Origin: Trichomonas vaginalis G3
Taxonomy: Eukaryota; Parabasalia; Trichomonadida; Trichomonadidae
Length of the DNA stretch: 64,000 nucleotides
Assembly: GCF_026262505.1 (NCBI RefSeq)
Contig: NC_067206.1
Span: 17,505,319 to 17,569,318 of the forward strand
Direction: 5' to 3'
Shown piece after piece: positions 22,268 to 34,096 of this stretch. Position 1 is the first letter of the stretch; every line of letters starts with the position of its first letter. Below the pieces are notes generated by a model, which ran no database searches, was not told the DNA's origin, and saw only the letters and a program-made list of their open reading frames with translations. A program made the translations under genes and the position numbers.

Positions 22268-22904
22268 TTGTTTTTGCATAATATAATGCCAATATGGTTT
22301 CTTTTGATTTTATTTCATTTATAAGCAAATCAGATTTACCCAAAAACTCCACTCCATAAGCGTTCATTTGCTAAATTAAAAAGTGACAATGGGCTAGTCT
22401 GTTCCTTTCTCAAAATCAAGTTTTTTCCAGTGTTTTTCTAAATCCATCAAAGAGTTGATATTAGACCACCAAAGTTATATATGATATGAAGATACCATAT
22501 GTGATTCTAAATGATGTATATTAATCGAAAAAATATATTCCTGTAAAGAAAAAAATAAGTTTTTATTAATTTGGAGGATTAGCCAATTGATAGAACTCTC
22601 AGAAAAAATTGAGAACTTTTTAATCCTCGTAGTGCACCCTTAAGTGAAAAGGTCGCAATTAAATTCAAGAACAATGATCAATAATAGGCATTTTAAAATA
22701 TTATAAATCATTACCCTTATTTATATTATTACTTTTTTTTCGAAGATATCTAAAGCTTGCTATATGAAATATAGGAGAAAGGGACAGACTAGCCCATTGT
22801 CACTTTTTAATTTAGCAAATGAACGCTTATGGAGTGGAGTTTTTGGGTAAATCTGATTTGCTTATAAATGAAATAAAATCAAAAGAAACCATATTGGCAT
22901 TATA

Positions 22905-24207
22905 TAGGGTGTCCAAAGGTGTGTTTAGCACAAACCTGAATACTGCGAATAGAAATAAACAAGTTACATATATATAAAGTTTATTTAAATATAATCACCA
23001 TTGGATTCAATCACGCGTTCGCAGCGATCGATCCAGGCTTGAAAGACACGCTTTAAATCATCATGAGAAAATTGCTCAAATTGCTCTCTTACAAAATTTT
23101 CAAGATCATCTGGACTCGCGAATTCGCGTCCTTCAGCTCTCTTTTTTAGCGTGCCGAATAAATAAAAGTCAGAGGGTGCAATATCAGGTGAATAAATTGG
23201 GTTTGGAACAACTTTGACATTGTTTTCCACCAAGTAATTCATTACCTTATGACTTTTGTGAACTCTTGAATTATCAAAATGAATTGCAAACTTTTGTTTT
23301 TGTTGTTTGGATTTCTCAAACTCATCAGAATTGATAATTTGAGTAAGAACATTGTCAATTAGATACTGAGCATTCATCGTATTAGGTTTTTGAAGAATAT
23401 CAATTGCGATGATGCCATTCACGCCCCAAAAAACCGACAACATCATCATTGGTGTGTCAATTTTTTTTTCGGGAATGTTTGCGGATTTTCATCCTTCGGG
23501 ATCCACATGATTTTGGCTTCTGTTGCATAGTGAAACCAAGACTCGTCCCCTGTTACTAAAAAGCGAAACTTCTTGGATTGATATGCACCCAATATAGAGA
23601 GGAGCTCTTTCGAAGATTGGACTCTAGATTTTTTTTGAACTGAATTAAGGTTGTGCGGAACCCAACGTGTATACGCTAGTTTGTAGTTCAAATAATTGTG
23701 CAGATAATAACTGACTGTTGTACGTGGTATCTTTGTCATCTCCTCTATCCTTCTGAGTGATGCTCTTGGGTCTTCATCTAGCGCTTGAAGAATTGCTTTG
23801 ATTTTTCTTTGATCCGGCGATTTTTTGTCAATTTTTATGATGGGCGCCTTTTTGTTCATGAAGTGATACATCCTAACATGATACGTTACAGTGGAATAGC
23901 TAGGAGCATCCATACCGAAGCATTTTACCAATGTCTCGTAGATTTTTTTACAGTCTTTGCATTTTTTTGCAAGAGCGAGGATGTTTTCTTTATGATTCAT
24001 TAAAAAAATGAAAAAAATCCCGCCAAAATTTCCCGCGAAACCGCCTCTTGTCTCAAAATTCATTTTATATCCCGGCATGGCGCCAAAATACAACTTACTC
24101 ATCATATACATATATTCATATTTTTTATTATATATTTATAATCAGCATATATCTCCTTTAATAGTCTCATATAGAGCGCTGTGCTAAACGCACCTTTGGA
24201 CACCCTA
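22905..24207 (-). mobile_element. mariner transposon, unit 3
   Basis: 1303 bp, same TA site and termini. Confidence 0.93.
22985..24000 (-). pseudogene. mariner transposase, unit 3, one frameshift
   Basis: A single C is missing from a T-rich stretch near 23469, at about residue 178 between catalytic D152 and D243. Frames on each side are otherwise whole. Confidence 0.86.
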
Positions 24208-24471
24208 TATTATGCAAAAACAAATGATCTTACTTAGTACTTTTAAAGTTAATTTCAGAAAAAATTTGACACAATGGTATCCGGCACATACAAGTGGTGT
24301 ACAACCAAAATTTCATATCCCTAGTTTTACATTTATGTTTAGTTTTATTTCACCTAATTTTCAAAGATCATAATTGAATTAGATGGCCAAGCTATTCAAA
24401 ACACGACCAAGCTTATCAAAATAAGACCAATATATTCAAAATTCTTTATTCTTTCAAATCATTTCATTTTA

Positions 24472-25793
24472 ATGCAGATCCAAGATCACGAACTCACATA
24501 TATCGAGTTGCTTAAGTATCGAGTGCAACAAGAAATCCAAGCAGGTTGTAGTTATTCATATAAAACTAGGAAAGAAAGAAATCAAATCCAATTTAATTGT
24601 AAGTGGCCGAATTGTCCATGTCGCTTCCTTGTTGATACACTTCCCGATGACAAGTACCACATACGAAAATGTATTAACACCCACAATCATTCTGCCCCTT
24701 TTCCAAACAAATCACAACAAATTACATCATATTTTTATAGATCTTATTTAACAAGATATTTTGAATCAAATCAAGACCGTGTTTACGCACAATTAAGGTG
24801 TTTCAAAGATCTTAATATCCCATTTGATAGTGGGATCATTCCGGAAATGTTTCAACAATCTACAGATGCTTTAAAAAAGTTTTCTAAACGCCTTCATGCA
24901 ATCAATACCCGTTTCTCAGCGGATGATGTTACATCTCTTGCAATTTTTGTCGACATGGTTAAGAGTCATTCTCCAGATGATCTCATCGAGTTTATTCACG
25001 AGCCAGATCGTATGATTTTCTATTACGCCCCATTCGAAGCAAATGCTTTTTCACATCAAATACAAACTTATCACATTGATTCCACTTATAAGCTCTTGCG
25101 CTCTCGCATACCATTTTATGCCGTCACTGGCAAATTCGCGGAATCAATTGTTTTTCCGTTTTTGTATTTTTTCGTTTGGCCCGACACAAGTGAAAATATA
25201 CAAGTTTGTCTCACAGCATATTTTGGCTCCATCAATCGCGAACCATCTTATTTTTCAATGGACTGCGCACCTCAAATCACAAATGCTGTTGAAACAGCCA
25301 TCCCCTTATGCCAGATCATTTGGTGTGGCGTTCATGTGTTGCGCGCTGTCATGAGAAAGGCTGAAAAGTTTCAAGATCGTTCCAACTTCGAAACTTTCTA
25401 TAACTTAATGAAGTTATTGGTCTTTGGTTCTGAAGAGGAAGAAATTGATCATGATGAAGTTTACAACAATTTAGAAGAAATTTTAAATGAGGAACCTGCT
25501 GCCCGTGAATACTTTGACCAACAGTGGCGCCATCATCTTGACAGGTGGATGCTTCGCTATAGAAATGAAGGAGATGGAACAAACAACATCTCGGAATCAC
25601 ATTTCAAGGTTTTGAAGCACCAGTACTTCCCAGAAAGGCGAAATCTTCGACTCGATGAACTTGTCATCGAGTTATATTCCAGTGTTGTTCCTTCATTCCT
25701 GATTAAGTTGCAAATTAAAGGTCTGGATTCAGAGAGAAGTGTTAAAGTTATCAAAAAAGTCACAAGAGATTTCGAAGAAATGACACAATTTAA
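24472..25793 (+). pseudogene. MULE transposase B, N-terminal part, unit 3
   Basis: Open to the Kolobok junction, then adds a few Kolobok-encoded residues (KDGHS) and stops at 25809. This gives a 445-aa truncated protein with all catalytic residues. Confidence 0.9.
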
Positions 25794-28216
25794 GGATGGG
25801 CACTCATAGGCTCCTGACAGCATAAAAATGTTATTATCTCACAATATAAAAGGAATCATAGGAATCTACAACTATATCTATATTGTTGGAAGACTTCTTA
25901 ATGTATCATCCATATAAGTTATATCAATAACTCCATTATGTTATATGATTGTAATCATATTTTCGTTTCATGTTCAAAAACATTAAAATCATACTAACTA
26001 TATGAGTATTATATTTAGGAAGCTGATATATAGATATGATAAAATGCTAGGTTTTGTGATTAAGAATATATACTTATCTTTTAGAAAATAATACTTTTAT
26101 AAAAAATTATATCTTATATAATCTAAAAATTTTGGACAATTAAAAAACATTAATTAAAAATAGAAGGTGAAAGTGTTTATTCAAAGAAGGTGCAAGATTA
26201 TGATGTTTTGAGGGTGAAATAAATTTAATAATTATTTATGTGATTTAAGAGTAATACGATCATCGGTAGCTTGAAGACCTCTCTTTATAGCTCTTAATGC
26301 CGCAAACTTTTTTTGAACTTGCTTTGAATTTTTGAATGCTTTGATTAAATCTTTTGTTGTATCATACATTCTGAAATATCTGTTCATCATTTCTGGCATT
26401 GTTGGTAAATTTAACCTGTATCTTATTGCTACAATCGTTTCAAACATACTTTCATTGAAATGCAATATTGTGACTGCCATCCTAATTGGCCAAGAAGCAT
26501 GCCAATTAATATTTTTATTAGCAAGCATTGCTTTGATATGGTTTATCGATTCAACTACTTGAGTTGAATGAATCTTTTTTACCATATCAAAGATTTTTAC
26601 GGTATCTTCGAGGAATTTTTTAAGTGTTTTTATAGCAGTTTTATTTTTTGCATATTTCCATGGTTTAATCATCTTGCATTTTTCAGGATCTGGACAAAAT
26701 TTATGATTTCCGGCATAATGTTTAGCGGAATTCAACCATAAAAACTTCTTTGTTTTAATTGACATATGTGTGTCATTGAGAAGTTGCCTAAGCCAACGCA
26801 ATAAATTCTTTGAAATGCTAGATAAGATTCTGAATTCTGGCAGTTTGAGCTTTTTCTGTATATTGTTAAGAAAATGTCCAGGATCTCTGTATTCTCTGAT
26901 ACCTTTGAACGTATTTTGATTGTAGAAACAATTTTGACATCGCCATCATGCACAAAAAAATTTACACGTTTTTCATTATTCCAACGCTTCAGCATTCTTT
27001 TTAAGCCTTCAAATTCCATTTCATTTGATTTTCCGTTGAAATTACCTTTGAAATTTTTAAAATATTTAGATATCACTTCCCAATCTACAATTTTTTTGAG
27101 TTTCTCTTCTACAAATTGTACATAGCAAAACATTGCATTTCTTCTCTGACTCCAAGAACCGTCAAACAAAAGTCCCGAACATTTTCTCATTCGAGATTTC
27201 CAATAATTAACAGATTCTCTGGCAACTTCTATGATAACACGACCAACCTTTTCTTGGACTCGATGAAATGTAGCTTCTGACGGAACTTTGATGTTATTCA
27301 GCATGAATTGAAATTCTGATTGGCAAAATGTAGCGCCGCTCAATAATACAGATAGCACAAATTCAACAGTGTTGACGACATATGGCTCTACCCTATTTTT
27401 CGCGCTTTGAACTAAGTTCTTTATACGCTTTGCAACTGCTTTTTGTTCGCCGCGGCATGAAAAATGAAGAATAACTTGACGGTTTCTTGAACAAATGGTC
27501 GCACATTCAAATATTGTGATGTACGATCAGGATAAAAGAATGTTGTTGCCGTGAATTTAGAAAAATAGCAAAATTTCAATTTACGCAATCGAGATATAAC
27601 TTGATCGTTTGAGCGATAACCATGCACCCATAGTATTATTGAAAGTACTCATACTTACAATTATTTTCTCCCATAGGAATATTGTTCAATATACTTCACC
27701 TATAGAGGAACTCGAAATAAAATCGAATTTTTCAAAAAATTACAAAAATCAATTTTTTACAAAGATGTTCGAAAAATAACATTATATACGCATCAAATCA
27801 AAGCATTATATGGAGCATTATAATTCTATATATGATTGTCCATCTTGCTGTTGTGCTATTTTTTTAAAACAATAATTTCATTGTTGAAATTAAATTTGCA
27901 ATTTCAGTAAAAATTGTGACCCATCATTTGAATATAATTGAATTAATACATTTATTGTCAGAATATTATATACCAAATATTAGACTTCCACATGAATCCT
28001 GGTATGATATTATAAGTATTGCAAAATTAGAAAAAAATGCTCATGATATACTAAAATTCATGTTTCAAGGTTAACTTATAAATAAAATAAGTTCGAGAAA
28101 TGCATCACTAAATATTTGAGCTTGTGCACTATAATGCTATATAATAGTCTTCACTGTTTTTAATATATTGACTTTGCTAGACTTGATTTTTTCATCACCC
28201 TAATGAGTGCCCATCC
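25794..28216 (-). mobile_element. Kolobok-type transposon, unit 3
   Basis: TTAA at 25790-25793 and 28217-28220. It is mosaic: positions around 26370-26425 carry the unit 2/6 variants, while flanking variable sites match units 1/4/5. Confidence 0.85.
26232..27506 (-). pseudogene. Kolobok-type transposase, unit 3, frameshifted
   Basis: One base is missing in a T-run near 26916 (after the second Asp) and one T is extra near 27443 close to the N-terminus. Confidence 0.84.
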
Positions 28217-28341
28217 TTAAAAAAGTCGAATGCATCAGTATGCTTGAAGCTGTTCAGAAAGGTCTGAAAAATGATACACTTGATCCCAACATTGTTTACT
28301 CAACATTAAAAATATTATTGCAAAGAAAACATTTGATTTAA
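28217..28341 (+). pseudogene. MULE transposase B, C-terminal remnant, unit 3
   Basis: Same 125-bp remnant as in the other units. Confidence 0.9.
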
Positions 28342-28659
28342 TAAACATTTAATTTATATAATTAATTTTATTAAAGTATAGTAAAAAATGCTATAAATAA
28401 ATTATTATATTTTATTAAAATGTGACTTTTAATAGTAAGTGAATAAAATAAATCCGGAATTGGGAAAGAAATAAGGTTAATTAAAATAATGAAAATTACA
28501 AGTTTAAGGTTAATGAAAAAGTGACAATGGCGAGTTTGTCCCCCACTCTGCAGGTCATGAAATTTTTGGGCCTTTTTAGGTTCTTGAAAAACGAGTTTTT
28601 TTTGAAAATAAATTGCATAAATAGCATCATCATATATGTACCAATGATATGGTGTTTCG

Positions 28660-29699
28660 TACCGAAATGGCTAACAAAAAAGTGACAGAAAACCTTAAAT
28701 TGCGCGGCAATTTTAATTAAAAAATAAACATTAATTTGATTGTGATATTATGCATTTTATTTTATATATAATTTAAATTTAGGGGAAAAATTGGAAAAAA
28801 AATAAGATTGGAAGTCTTTAGGTAAGAAGGAAAGGGCAAGAGATATATAGTGTACCTATATACCTCTTGCCCTTTCATTCTAAGTAGAAATGGGAGAAAC
28901 TTTGTCCGCATCATAAGTTATGCGGACAAAGTTTCTCCGATTTCTAATGGGAATTGCAGGCTATGAGGCACTGATATATAATCAGTACCTCATAGCCTAC
29001 AATTCCCTTTATTAGACTTCCAAACTTTGAGTTAATGTCAAGACATTAACTCAAAGTTTGGAAAACTTCTCGTAAGAATCAATCGTCAAAAACCTCGATT
29101 GCAGTTATATTCATTGTGTTAAATTTGATTTATTTTGAAATTTTTATAAATTAAATTTTATATAACATAAAGCGTTATGAATTAGTATTTCCATATGAAT
29201 TTTATCTCGAAAATAGTAATTCTATCCAGTTATATTTCGGTTAATTTTGGAAATTTCTAGGAATACTTTAAGATAGTATGATTATATATAACTCTCCTTT
29301 CATGATTTATTTTAGCTTTCGCGCAAATATCAGTTAACTTAACTCCATTATTTGATTTGTGATGGCTTCACAAAGCCAATCAATATCAATCTCTTCTGGA
29401 ATGTCTTCTCATCTAGAATATTTTCAATACTTACATACAAACATTTTTATTTCTAAAAAAACTTTTTAATTTTTTCTAGGATATATGAATGAAAATAGTT
29501 AGAACAAGATTTTGAAGCTCAAAACATTAAAAATTATTAAAGATTTGTATAATATGATTAAAAAATGGAAATAATATGAGGCAATATAAAGGAATATGAA
29601 TATTAAATAAATATATCTAAATAGAAAGAATCAGAAAAATCAAATTATTGGCGCCAAAAATGTCACCTTTTTGGTGAGCCATTTCGGTATGAGATATGT
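28660..29699 (-). mobile_element. Relic integrase-type element, units 3/4 junction
   Basis: Same termini as 9282-10317. A fossil, slightly more diverged than its sisters. Confidence 0.6.
28831..29063. repeat. Four-hairpin cassette, units 3/4 junction
   Basis: All four hairpins have the same spacing and length (233 bp) as at 9458-9690, although the surrounding sequence has several indels. Confidence 0.9.
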
Positions 29700-30079
29700 A
29701 CCAATGATATAGTAAAAAGAAAAATCATGGCTCTCGATCAAAATAATGAGAAAAATAAACATGCTAAAATTTTTTTGAAAATCAAGTTTTTTCCAGTGTT
29801 TTTCTAAATCCATCAAAGAGTTGATATTAGACCACCAAAGTTATATATGATATGAAGATACCATATGGAGTGGGGGACAAACTCGCCCATTGTCACTTTT
29901 TCATTAACCTTAAACTTGTAATTTTCATTATTTTTAATTAACCTTATTTCTTTCCCAATTCCGGATTTATTTTATTCACTTACTATTAAAAGTCACATTT
30001 TAATAAAATATAATAATTTATTTATAGCATTTTTTACTATACTTTAATAAAAAATTAATTATAATAAATTAAATGTTTA

Positions 30080-31522
30080 TTAAATCAAATGTTTTCTTTG
30101 CAATAATATTTTTAATGTTGAGTAAACAATGTTGGGATCAAGTGTATCATTTTTCAGACCTTTCTGAACAGCTTCAAGCATACTGATGCATTCGACTTTT
30201 TTAAATTGTGTCATTTCTTCGAAATCTCTTGTGACTTTTTTGATAACTTTAACACTTCTCTCTGAATCCAGACCTTTAATTTGCAACTTAATCAGGAATG
30301 AAGGAACAACACTGGAATATAACTCGATGACAAGTTCATCGAGTCGAAGATTTCGCCTTTCTGGGAAGTACTGGTGCTTCAAAACCTTGAAATGTGATTC
30401 CGAGATGTTGTTTGTTCCATCTCCTTCATTTCTATAGCGAAGCATCCACCTGTCAAGATGATGGCGCCACTGTTGGTCAAAGTATTCACGGGCAGCAGGT
30501 TCCTCATTTAAAATTTCTTCTAAATTGTTGTAAACTTCATCATGATCAATTTCTTCCTCTTCAGAACCAAAGACCAATAACTTCATTAAGTTATAGAAAG
30601 TTTCGAAGTTGGAACGATCTTGAAACTTTTCAGCCTTTCTCATGACAGCGCGCAACACATGAACGCCACACCAAATGATCTGGCATAAGGGGATGGCTGT
30701 TTCAACAGCATTTGTGATTTGAGGTGCGCAGTCCATTGAAAAATAAGATGGTTCGCGATTGATGGAGCCAAAATATGCTGTGAGACAAACTTGTATATTT
30801 TCACTTGTGTCGGGCCAAACGAAAAAATACAAAAACGGAAAAACAATTGATTCCGCGAATTTGCCAGTGACGGCATAAAATGGTATGCGAGAGCGCAAGA
30901 GCTTATAAGTGGAATCAATGTGATAAGTTTGTATTTGATGTGAAAAAGCATTTGCTTCGAATGGGGCGTAATAGAAAATCATACGATCTGGCTCGTGAAT
31001 AAACTCGATGAGATCATCTGGAGAATGACTCTTAACCATGTCGACAAAAATTGCAAGAGATGTAACATCATCCGCTGAGAAACGGGTATTGATTGCATGA
31101 AGGCGTTTAGAAAACTTTTTTAAAGCATCTGTAGATTGTTGAAACATTTCCGGAATGATCCCACTATCAAATGGGATATTAAGATCTTTGAAACACCTTA
31201 ATTGTGCGTAAACACGGTCTTGATTTGATTCAAAATATCTTGTTAAATAAGATCTATAAAAATATGATGTAATTTGTTGTGATTTGTTTGGAAAAGGGGC
31301 AGAATGATTGTGGGTGTTAATACATTTTCGTATGTGGTACTTGTCATCGGGAAGTGTATCAACAAGGAAGCGACATGGACAATTCGGCCACTTACAATTA
31401 AATTGGATTTGATTTCTTTCTTTCCTAGTTTTATATGAATAACTACAACCTGCTTGGATTTCTTGTTGCACTCGATACTTAAGCAACTCGATATATGTGA
31501 GTTCGTGATCTTGGATCTGCAT
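30080..31522 (-). CDS. MULE transposase, 480 aa, looks whole
   Basis: Identical in protein sequence to 950-2392, with zinc finger and catalytic D203, D264, E375 all present. It has the same TCATT initiator-like motif before the ATG. This unit also has whole mariner and Kolobok frames, so it is the best preserved full unit together with unit 5. Confidence 0.93.
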   Translation of the reverse strand: MQIQDHELTYIELLKYRVQQEIQAGCSYSYKTRKERNQIQFNCKWPNCPCRFLVDTLPDDKYHIRKCINTHNHSAPFPNKSQQITSYFYRSYLTRYFESNQDRVYAQLRCFKDLNIPFDSGIIPEMFQQSTDALKKFSKRLHAINTRFSADDVTSLAIFVDMVKSHSPDDLIEFIHEPDRMIFYYAPFEANAFSHQIQTYHIDSTYKLLRSRIPFYAVTGKFAESIVFPFLYFFVWPDTSENIQVCLTAYFGSINREPSYFSMDCAPQITNAVETAIPLCQIIWCGVHVLRAVMRKAEKFQDRSNFETFYNLMKLLVFGSEEEEIDHDEVYNNLEEILNEEPAAREYFDQQWRHHLDRWMLRYRNEGDGTNNISESHFKVLKHQYFPERRNLRLDELVIELYSSVVPSFLIKLQIKGLDSERSVKVIKKVTRDFEEMTQFKKVECISMLEAVQKGLKNDTLDPNIVYSTLKILLQRKHLI

Positions 31523-31683
31523 TAAAATGAAATGATTTGAAAGAATAAAGAATTTTGAATATATTGGTCTTATTTTGATAAGCTTGGTCGTGTTTTGAAT
31601 AGCTTGGCCATCTAATTCAATTATGATCTTTGAAAATTAGGTGAAATAAAACTAAACATAAATGTAAAACTAGGGATATGAAA

Positions 31684-31891
31684 TTTTGGTTGTACACCAC
31701 TTGTATGTGCCGGATACCATTGTGTCAAATTTTTTCTGAAATTAACTTTAAAAGTACTAAGTAAGATCATGAGATATAGCAATATATGTTTAAACTAACT
31801 TATATTTTGGTTGTACACCACTTGTATGTGCCGGATACCATTGTGTCAAATTTTTTCTGAAATTAACTTTAAAAGTACTAAGTAAGATCAT
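31684..31891. repeat. 121-bp tandem repeat, 1.7 copies
   Basis: Two starts, as in unit 2. Confidence 0.9.
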
Positions 31892-32608
31892 TTGTTTTTG
31901 CATAATATAATGCCAATATGGTTTCTTTTGATTTTATTTCATTTATAAGCAAATCAGATTTACCCAAAAACTCCACTCCATAAGCGTTCATTTGCTAAAT
32001 TAAAAAGTGACAATGGGCTAGTCTGTTCCTTTCTCAAAATCAAGTTTTTTCCAGTGTTTTTCTAAATCCATCAAAGAGTTGATATTAGACCACCAAAGTT
32101 ATATATGATATGAAGATACCATATGTGATTCTAAATGATGTATATTAATCGAAAAAATATATTCCTGTAAAGAAAAAAATAAGTTTTTATTAATTTGGAG
32201 GATTAGCCAATTGATAGAACTCTCAGAAAAAATTGAGAACTTTTTAATCCTCGTAGTGCACCCTTAAGTGAAAAGGTCGCAATTAAATTCAAGAACAATG
32301 ATCAATAATAGGCATTTTAAAATATTATAAATCATTACCCTTATTTATATTATTACTTTTTTTTCGAAGATATCTAAAGCTTGCTATATGAAATATAGGA
32401 GAAAGGGACAGACTAGCCCATTGTCACTTTTTAATTTAGCAAATGAACGCTTATGGAGTGGAGTTTTTGGGTAAATCTGATTTGCTTATAAATGAAATAA
32501 AATCAAAAGAAACCATATTGGCATTATATAGGGTGTCCAAAGGTGTGTTTAGCACAAACCTGAATACTGCGAATAGAAATAAACAAGTTACATATATATA
32601 AAGTTTAT

Positions 32609-33625
32609 TTAAATATAATCACCATTGGATTCAATCACGCGTTCGCAGCGATCGATCCAGGCTTGAAAGACACGCTTTAAATCATCATGAGAAAATTGCT
32701 CAAATTGCTCTCTTACAAAATTTTCAAGATCATCTGGACTCGCGAATTCGCGTCCTTCAGCTCTCTTTTTTAGCGTGCCGAATAAATAAAAGTCAGAGGG
32801 TGCAATATCAGGTGAATAAATTGGGTTTGGAACAACTTTGACATTGTTTTCCACCAAGTAATTCATTACCTTATGACTTTTGTGAACTCTTGAATTATCA
32901 AAATGAATTGCAAACTTTTGTTTTTGTTGTTTGGATTTCTCAAACTCATCAGAATTGATAATTTGAGTAAGAACATTGTCAATTAGATACTGAGCATTCA
33001 TCGTATTAGGTTTTTGAAGAATATCAATTGCGATGATGCCATTCACGCCCCAAAAAACCGACAACATCATCATTGGTGTGTCAATTTTTTTCTTCGGGAA
33101 TGTTTGCGGATTTTCATCCTTCGGGATCCACATGATTTTGGCTTCTGTTGCATAGTGAAACCAAGACTCGTCCCCTGTTACTAAAAAGCGAAACTTCTTG
33201 GATTGATATGCACCCAATATAGAGAGGAGCTCTTTCGAAGATTGGACTCTAGATTTTTTTTGAACTGAATTAAGGTTGTGCGGAACCCAACGTGTATACG
33301 CTAGTTTGTAGTTCAAATAATTGTGCAGATAATAACTGACTGTTGTACGTGGTATCTTTGTCATCTCCTCTATCCTTCTGAGTGATGCTCTTGGGTCTTC
33401 ATCTAGCGCTTGAAGAATTGCTTTGATTTTTCTTTGATCCGGCGATTTTTTGTCAATTTTTATGATGGGCGCCTTTTTGTTCATGAAGTGATACATCCTA
33501 ACATGATACGTTACAGTGGAATAGCTAGGAGCATCCATACCGAAGCATTTTACCAATGTCTCGTAGATTTTTTTACAGTCTTTGCATTTTTTTGCAAGAG
33601 CGAGGATGTTTTCTTTATGATTCAT
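32609..33625 (-). CDS. mariner transposase, 338 aa, looks whole
   Basis: This is a D,D34D transposase that would cut and insert the element at TA. Residues 1-110 form the helix-turn-helix DNA-binding region. The linker motif WVPHNL lies at 113-118 (canonical WVPHEL). Catalytic residues are D152 in TGDESWF, D243 in HFDNS and D278 in SPDIAPSDFYLF, with exactly 34 residues between the last two. The frame is open to an upstream Met at 33736 (375 aa), but the start MNHKENI at 33625 is preferred: an Inr-like TCATT lies 7 bases upstream, and the extra N-terminal 37 residues run back toward the terminal repeat and look non-coding. The stop TAA is followed by A, the trichomonad-style UAAA context. Confidence 0.95.
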   Translation of the reverse strand: MNHKENILALAKKCKDCKKIYETLVKCFGMDAPSYSTVTYHVRMYHFMNKKAPIIKIDKKSPDQRKIKAILQALDEDPRASLRRIEEMTKIPRTTVSYYLHNYLNYKLAYTRWVPHNLNSVQKKSRVQSSKELLSILGAYQSKKFRFLVTGDESWFHYATEAKIMWIPKDENPQTFPKKKIDTPMMMLSVFWGVNGIIAIDILQKPNTMNAQYLIDNVLTQIINSDEFEKSKQQKQKFAIHFDNSRVHKSHKVMNYLVENNVKVVPNPIYSPDIAPSDFYLFGTLKKRAEGREFASPDDLENFVREQFEQFSHDDLKRVFQAWIDRCERVIESNGDYI

Positions 33626-33631
33626 TAAAAA

Positions 33632-33636
33632 AATGA
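33632..33636 (-). promoter_or_regulatory. Initiator-like motif of mariner transposase
   Basis: Minus strand TCATTTTTTTAATG places TCATT just upstream of the MNHKENI start. It decides this start over the upstream Met. Confidence 0.55.
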
Positions 33637-34096
33637 AAAAAATCCCGCCAAAATTTCCCGCGAAACCGCCTCTTGTCTCAAAATTCATTTTATATCCCGG
33701 CATGGCGCCAAAATACAACTTACTCATCATATACATATATTCATATTTTTTATTATATATTTATAATCAGCATATATCTCCTTTAATAGTCTCATATAGA
33801 GCGCTGTGCTAAACGCACCTTTGGACACCCTATATTATGCAAAAACAAATGATCTTACTTAGTACTTTTAAAGTTAATTTCAGAAAAAATTTGACACAAT
33901 GGTATCCGGCACATACAAGTGGTGTACAACCAAAATTTCATATCCCTAGTTTTACATTTATGTTTAGTTTTATTTCACCTAATTTTCAAAGATCATAATT
34001 GAATTAGATGGCCAAGCTATTCAAAACACGACCAAGCTTATCAAAATAAGACCAATATATTCAAAATTCTTTATTCTTTCAAATCATTTCATTTTA

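Larger units (their letters stand above)
20124..22411 (-). mobile_element. MULE copy A, unit 3
   Basis: Standard termini, P repeats on both sides, three 121-bp repeat starts. Confidence 0.9.
22775..28548 (+). mobile_element. MULE copy B, unit 3, with mariner and Kolobok inside
   Basis: Termini as in unit 1. Many small indels lie in its right third (27600-28560), mostly in homopolymers. Confidence 0.9.
29868..32035 (-). mobile_element. MULE copy A, unit 4
   Basis: Standard termini and P repeats, two 121-bp repeat starts. Confidence 0.92.
32529..33832 (-). mobile_element. mariner transposon, unit 4, looks complete
   Basis: 1304 bp between TA duplications, with TAGGGTGTCC termini and ~28-bp imperfect inverted repeats (T/C difference at position 18). 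It carries a whole transposase frame. It resembles the Tvmar family described from Trichomonas vaginalis, from memory of that family. Confidence 0.95.
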
